From an uncultured beta proteobacterium (GTDB taxonomy: Bacteria > Pseudomonadota > Gammaproteobacteria > Burkholderiales > Burkholderiaceae_C): a DNA stretch of 52,757 bases. The stretch covers positions 1 to 52,757 of the forward strand of contig CAIYYA010000054.1 of assembly GCA_903930255.1 (NCBI GenBank), in the 5' to 3' direction. Positions within the stretch are counted from its first letter, which is position 1, and every line of letters starts with the position of its first letter. The notes under the pieces were generated by a model that was given only the letters and a program-made list of their open reading frames with translations, ran no database searches and was not told the DNA's origin. This document shows positions 52,018 to 52,757 of the stretch, piece after piece. The position numbers were made by a program, and so were the translations under genes.

Positions 52018-52757
52018 TTGGCTCATTCACAAACATCACTTCGCGCGCTGACTTTGGGTGCTATTGGGGTCGTCTATGGCGACATCGGCACCAGTGTTCT
52101 CTATGCTGTCAAAGAGGTTTTTAGCTCTGGCCATGTCCCCTACACCCCAGAGAACATTTTGGGAATTCTGTCGATTTTTTTCTGGACTCTCACGGTCATT
52201 ATTTCTTTAAAATATGTCAGCCTGGTGCTGCGCGCAGACAACCACGGCGAGGGTGGACTCGTCGCCATGCTGGCGCTGGCTTCGCAATCGGTCATAGACA
52301 AACCGATGTTGAGACGCATTTTGCTACTGGTGGGTGTTTTTGGTACCTGTTTGTTTTATGGCGATGGTGTCATTACGCCGGCCATTTCAGTGTTATCAGC
52401 TGTCGAAGGGCTCGAAGTCGTCTCGCCAACCTTTAAAAAGGCCGTGATACCACTTACGCTGATCGTTTTGCTTGGTTTATTTGCAGTGCAAAAACGGGGC
52501 ACGGCCGATATTGGTAAATTTTTCGGCCCCATCACCGTCATCTGGTTTGCTGTTATTGCCGTGCTTGGCGGCATGCACATCTTGAACAACCCCAGCGTCT
52601 TGTTGGCGCTGAGTCCACACTATGCGGTAGGTTTCATGTGGCGCAACCCAGGCACCACTTTCATCATATTAGGTGCTGTAGTGCTCTGTGTTACGGGTGG
52701 TGAAGCGCTTTATGCGGACATGGGCCATTTCGGCAAAAAACCAATTCGGTTGGCCTG
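52018..52757 (+). CDS. kup: Potassium transporter Kup, 3' end cut by window
   Basis: An open frame to the window end encoding the N-terminal half or less of a Kup/HAK potassium-proton symporter: [68 protein letters not shown] and [14 protein letters not shown] are family hallmarks. In this frame a TGA at 52012-52014 blocks any earlier start, so translation would begin at the TTG at 52018. Alternatively the ATG at 51983 in the neighbouring frame is the real start and one base is missing near 52040. Protein upstream of the hallmarks is short either way. Confidence 0.85.
   Translation, partial: MAHSQTSLRALTLGAIGVVYGDIGTSVLYAVKEVFSSGHVPYTPENILGILSIFFWTLTVIISLKYVSLVLRADNHGEGGLVAMLALASQSVIDKPMLRRILLLVGVFGTCLFYGDGVITPAISVLSAVEGLEVVSPTFKKAVIPLTLIVLLGLFAVQKRGTADIGKFFGPITVIWFAVIAVLGGMHILNNPSVLLALSPHYAVGFMWRNPGTTFIILGAVVLCVTGGEALYADMGHFGKKPIRLA

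Noticed and set aside
1..52757. tRNA genes, CRISPR repeats, insertion sequences or integrase sites
   Set aside because: Gaps between genes are short and were read through; none shows cloverleaf, regular repeat-spacer or transposase-like sequence.

Overview
The window reads as chromosome of a Gram-negative betaproteobacterium, most likely Burkholderiales and probably Comamonadaceae (Rhodoferax-like). This rests on gene order (rpsP-rimM-trmD-rplS, the hemA-prfA-prmC string, slyX/proA, gshA/kup), on the style of the proteins, and on outer-membrane features (porin C-terminus ending in Phe, lipoproteins, multihaem cytochromes). Genus assignment is inference. I saw no rRNA, tRNA, CRISPR array, transposase or phage gene.

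Region 1 (1-21906) is a beta-1,3-glucan (laminarin/callose-type) utilisation locus. The + strand carries the end of an outer-membrane porin, two tandem GH17 lipoproteins and a GH30 enzyme. The - strand carries, in transcription order, a LacI-family regulator, a sugar ABC importer (binding protein, two permeases), a GH1 beta-glucosidase, the importer ATPase, a GH16 glucanase, two GH17 enzymes without signal peptides, a small membrane protein, the remnant of a GPH-family sugar symporter, glgC, and a 1081-residue GH94-clan phosphorylase that fits beta-1,3-glucan phosphorylases (GH149/GH161). The apparent logic is cell-surface cutting by the GH17 lipoproteins, passage through the porin, ABC import, then cytoplasmic hydrolysis and phosphorolysis. 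Glucose-1-phosphate from the phosphorylase is the substrate of GlgC, so the locus could send glucan carbon directly to glycogen. A perfect 16-bp palindrome overlaps the binding-protein promoter and an imperfect one lies just upstream of the regulator gene.

Region 2 (21968-38254) is housekeeping: a GNAT acyltransferase, rpsP-rimM-trmD-rplS, a CoA-pyrophosphatase-type Nudix, a CobD/CbiB-like protein, rsgA, an M48 protease, orn, an RhlE-type DEAD-box helicase with a very structured leader, a YggT protein, lysS, a glycerophosphodiesterase, hemA, prfA and prmC. Several leaders are unusual. The rplS leader can form two mutually exclusive stems, one of which buries its Shine-Dalgarno sequence.

Region 3 (38281-47746) is a periplasmic redox/sulfur module. 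A lipoprotein binding protein and a large PAS/HisKA sensor kinase are divergent, followed by a run of an octahaem cytochrome c of the tetrathionate-reductase type, a cytochrome b561, a mono-haem cytochrome, a YeeE/YedE (TsuA-like) thiosulfate transporter, an exported double rhodanese and an exported DsrE-like protein. A near-consensus FNR/ANR box precedes the octahaem gene, suggesting induction at low oxygen. This six-gene combination is the best candidate in the window for an incompletely described system.

Region 4 (47940-52757) holds a SAM methyltransferase, slyX, proA, a mono-haem cytochrome, gshA and the start of kup, which is cut by the window end and has either a TTG start or an N-terminal frameshift. 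No gene-free stretch exceeds about 260 bases.
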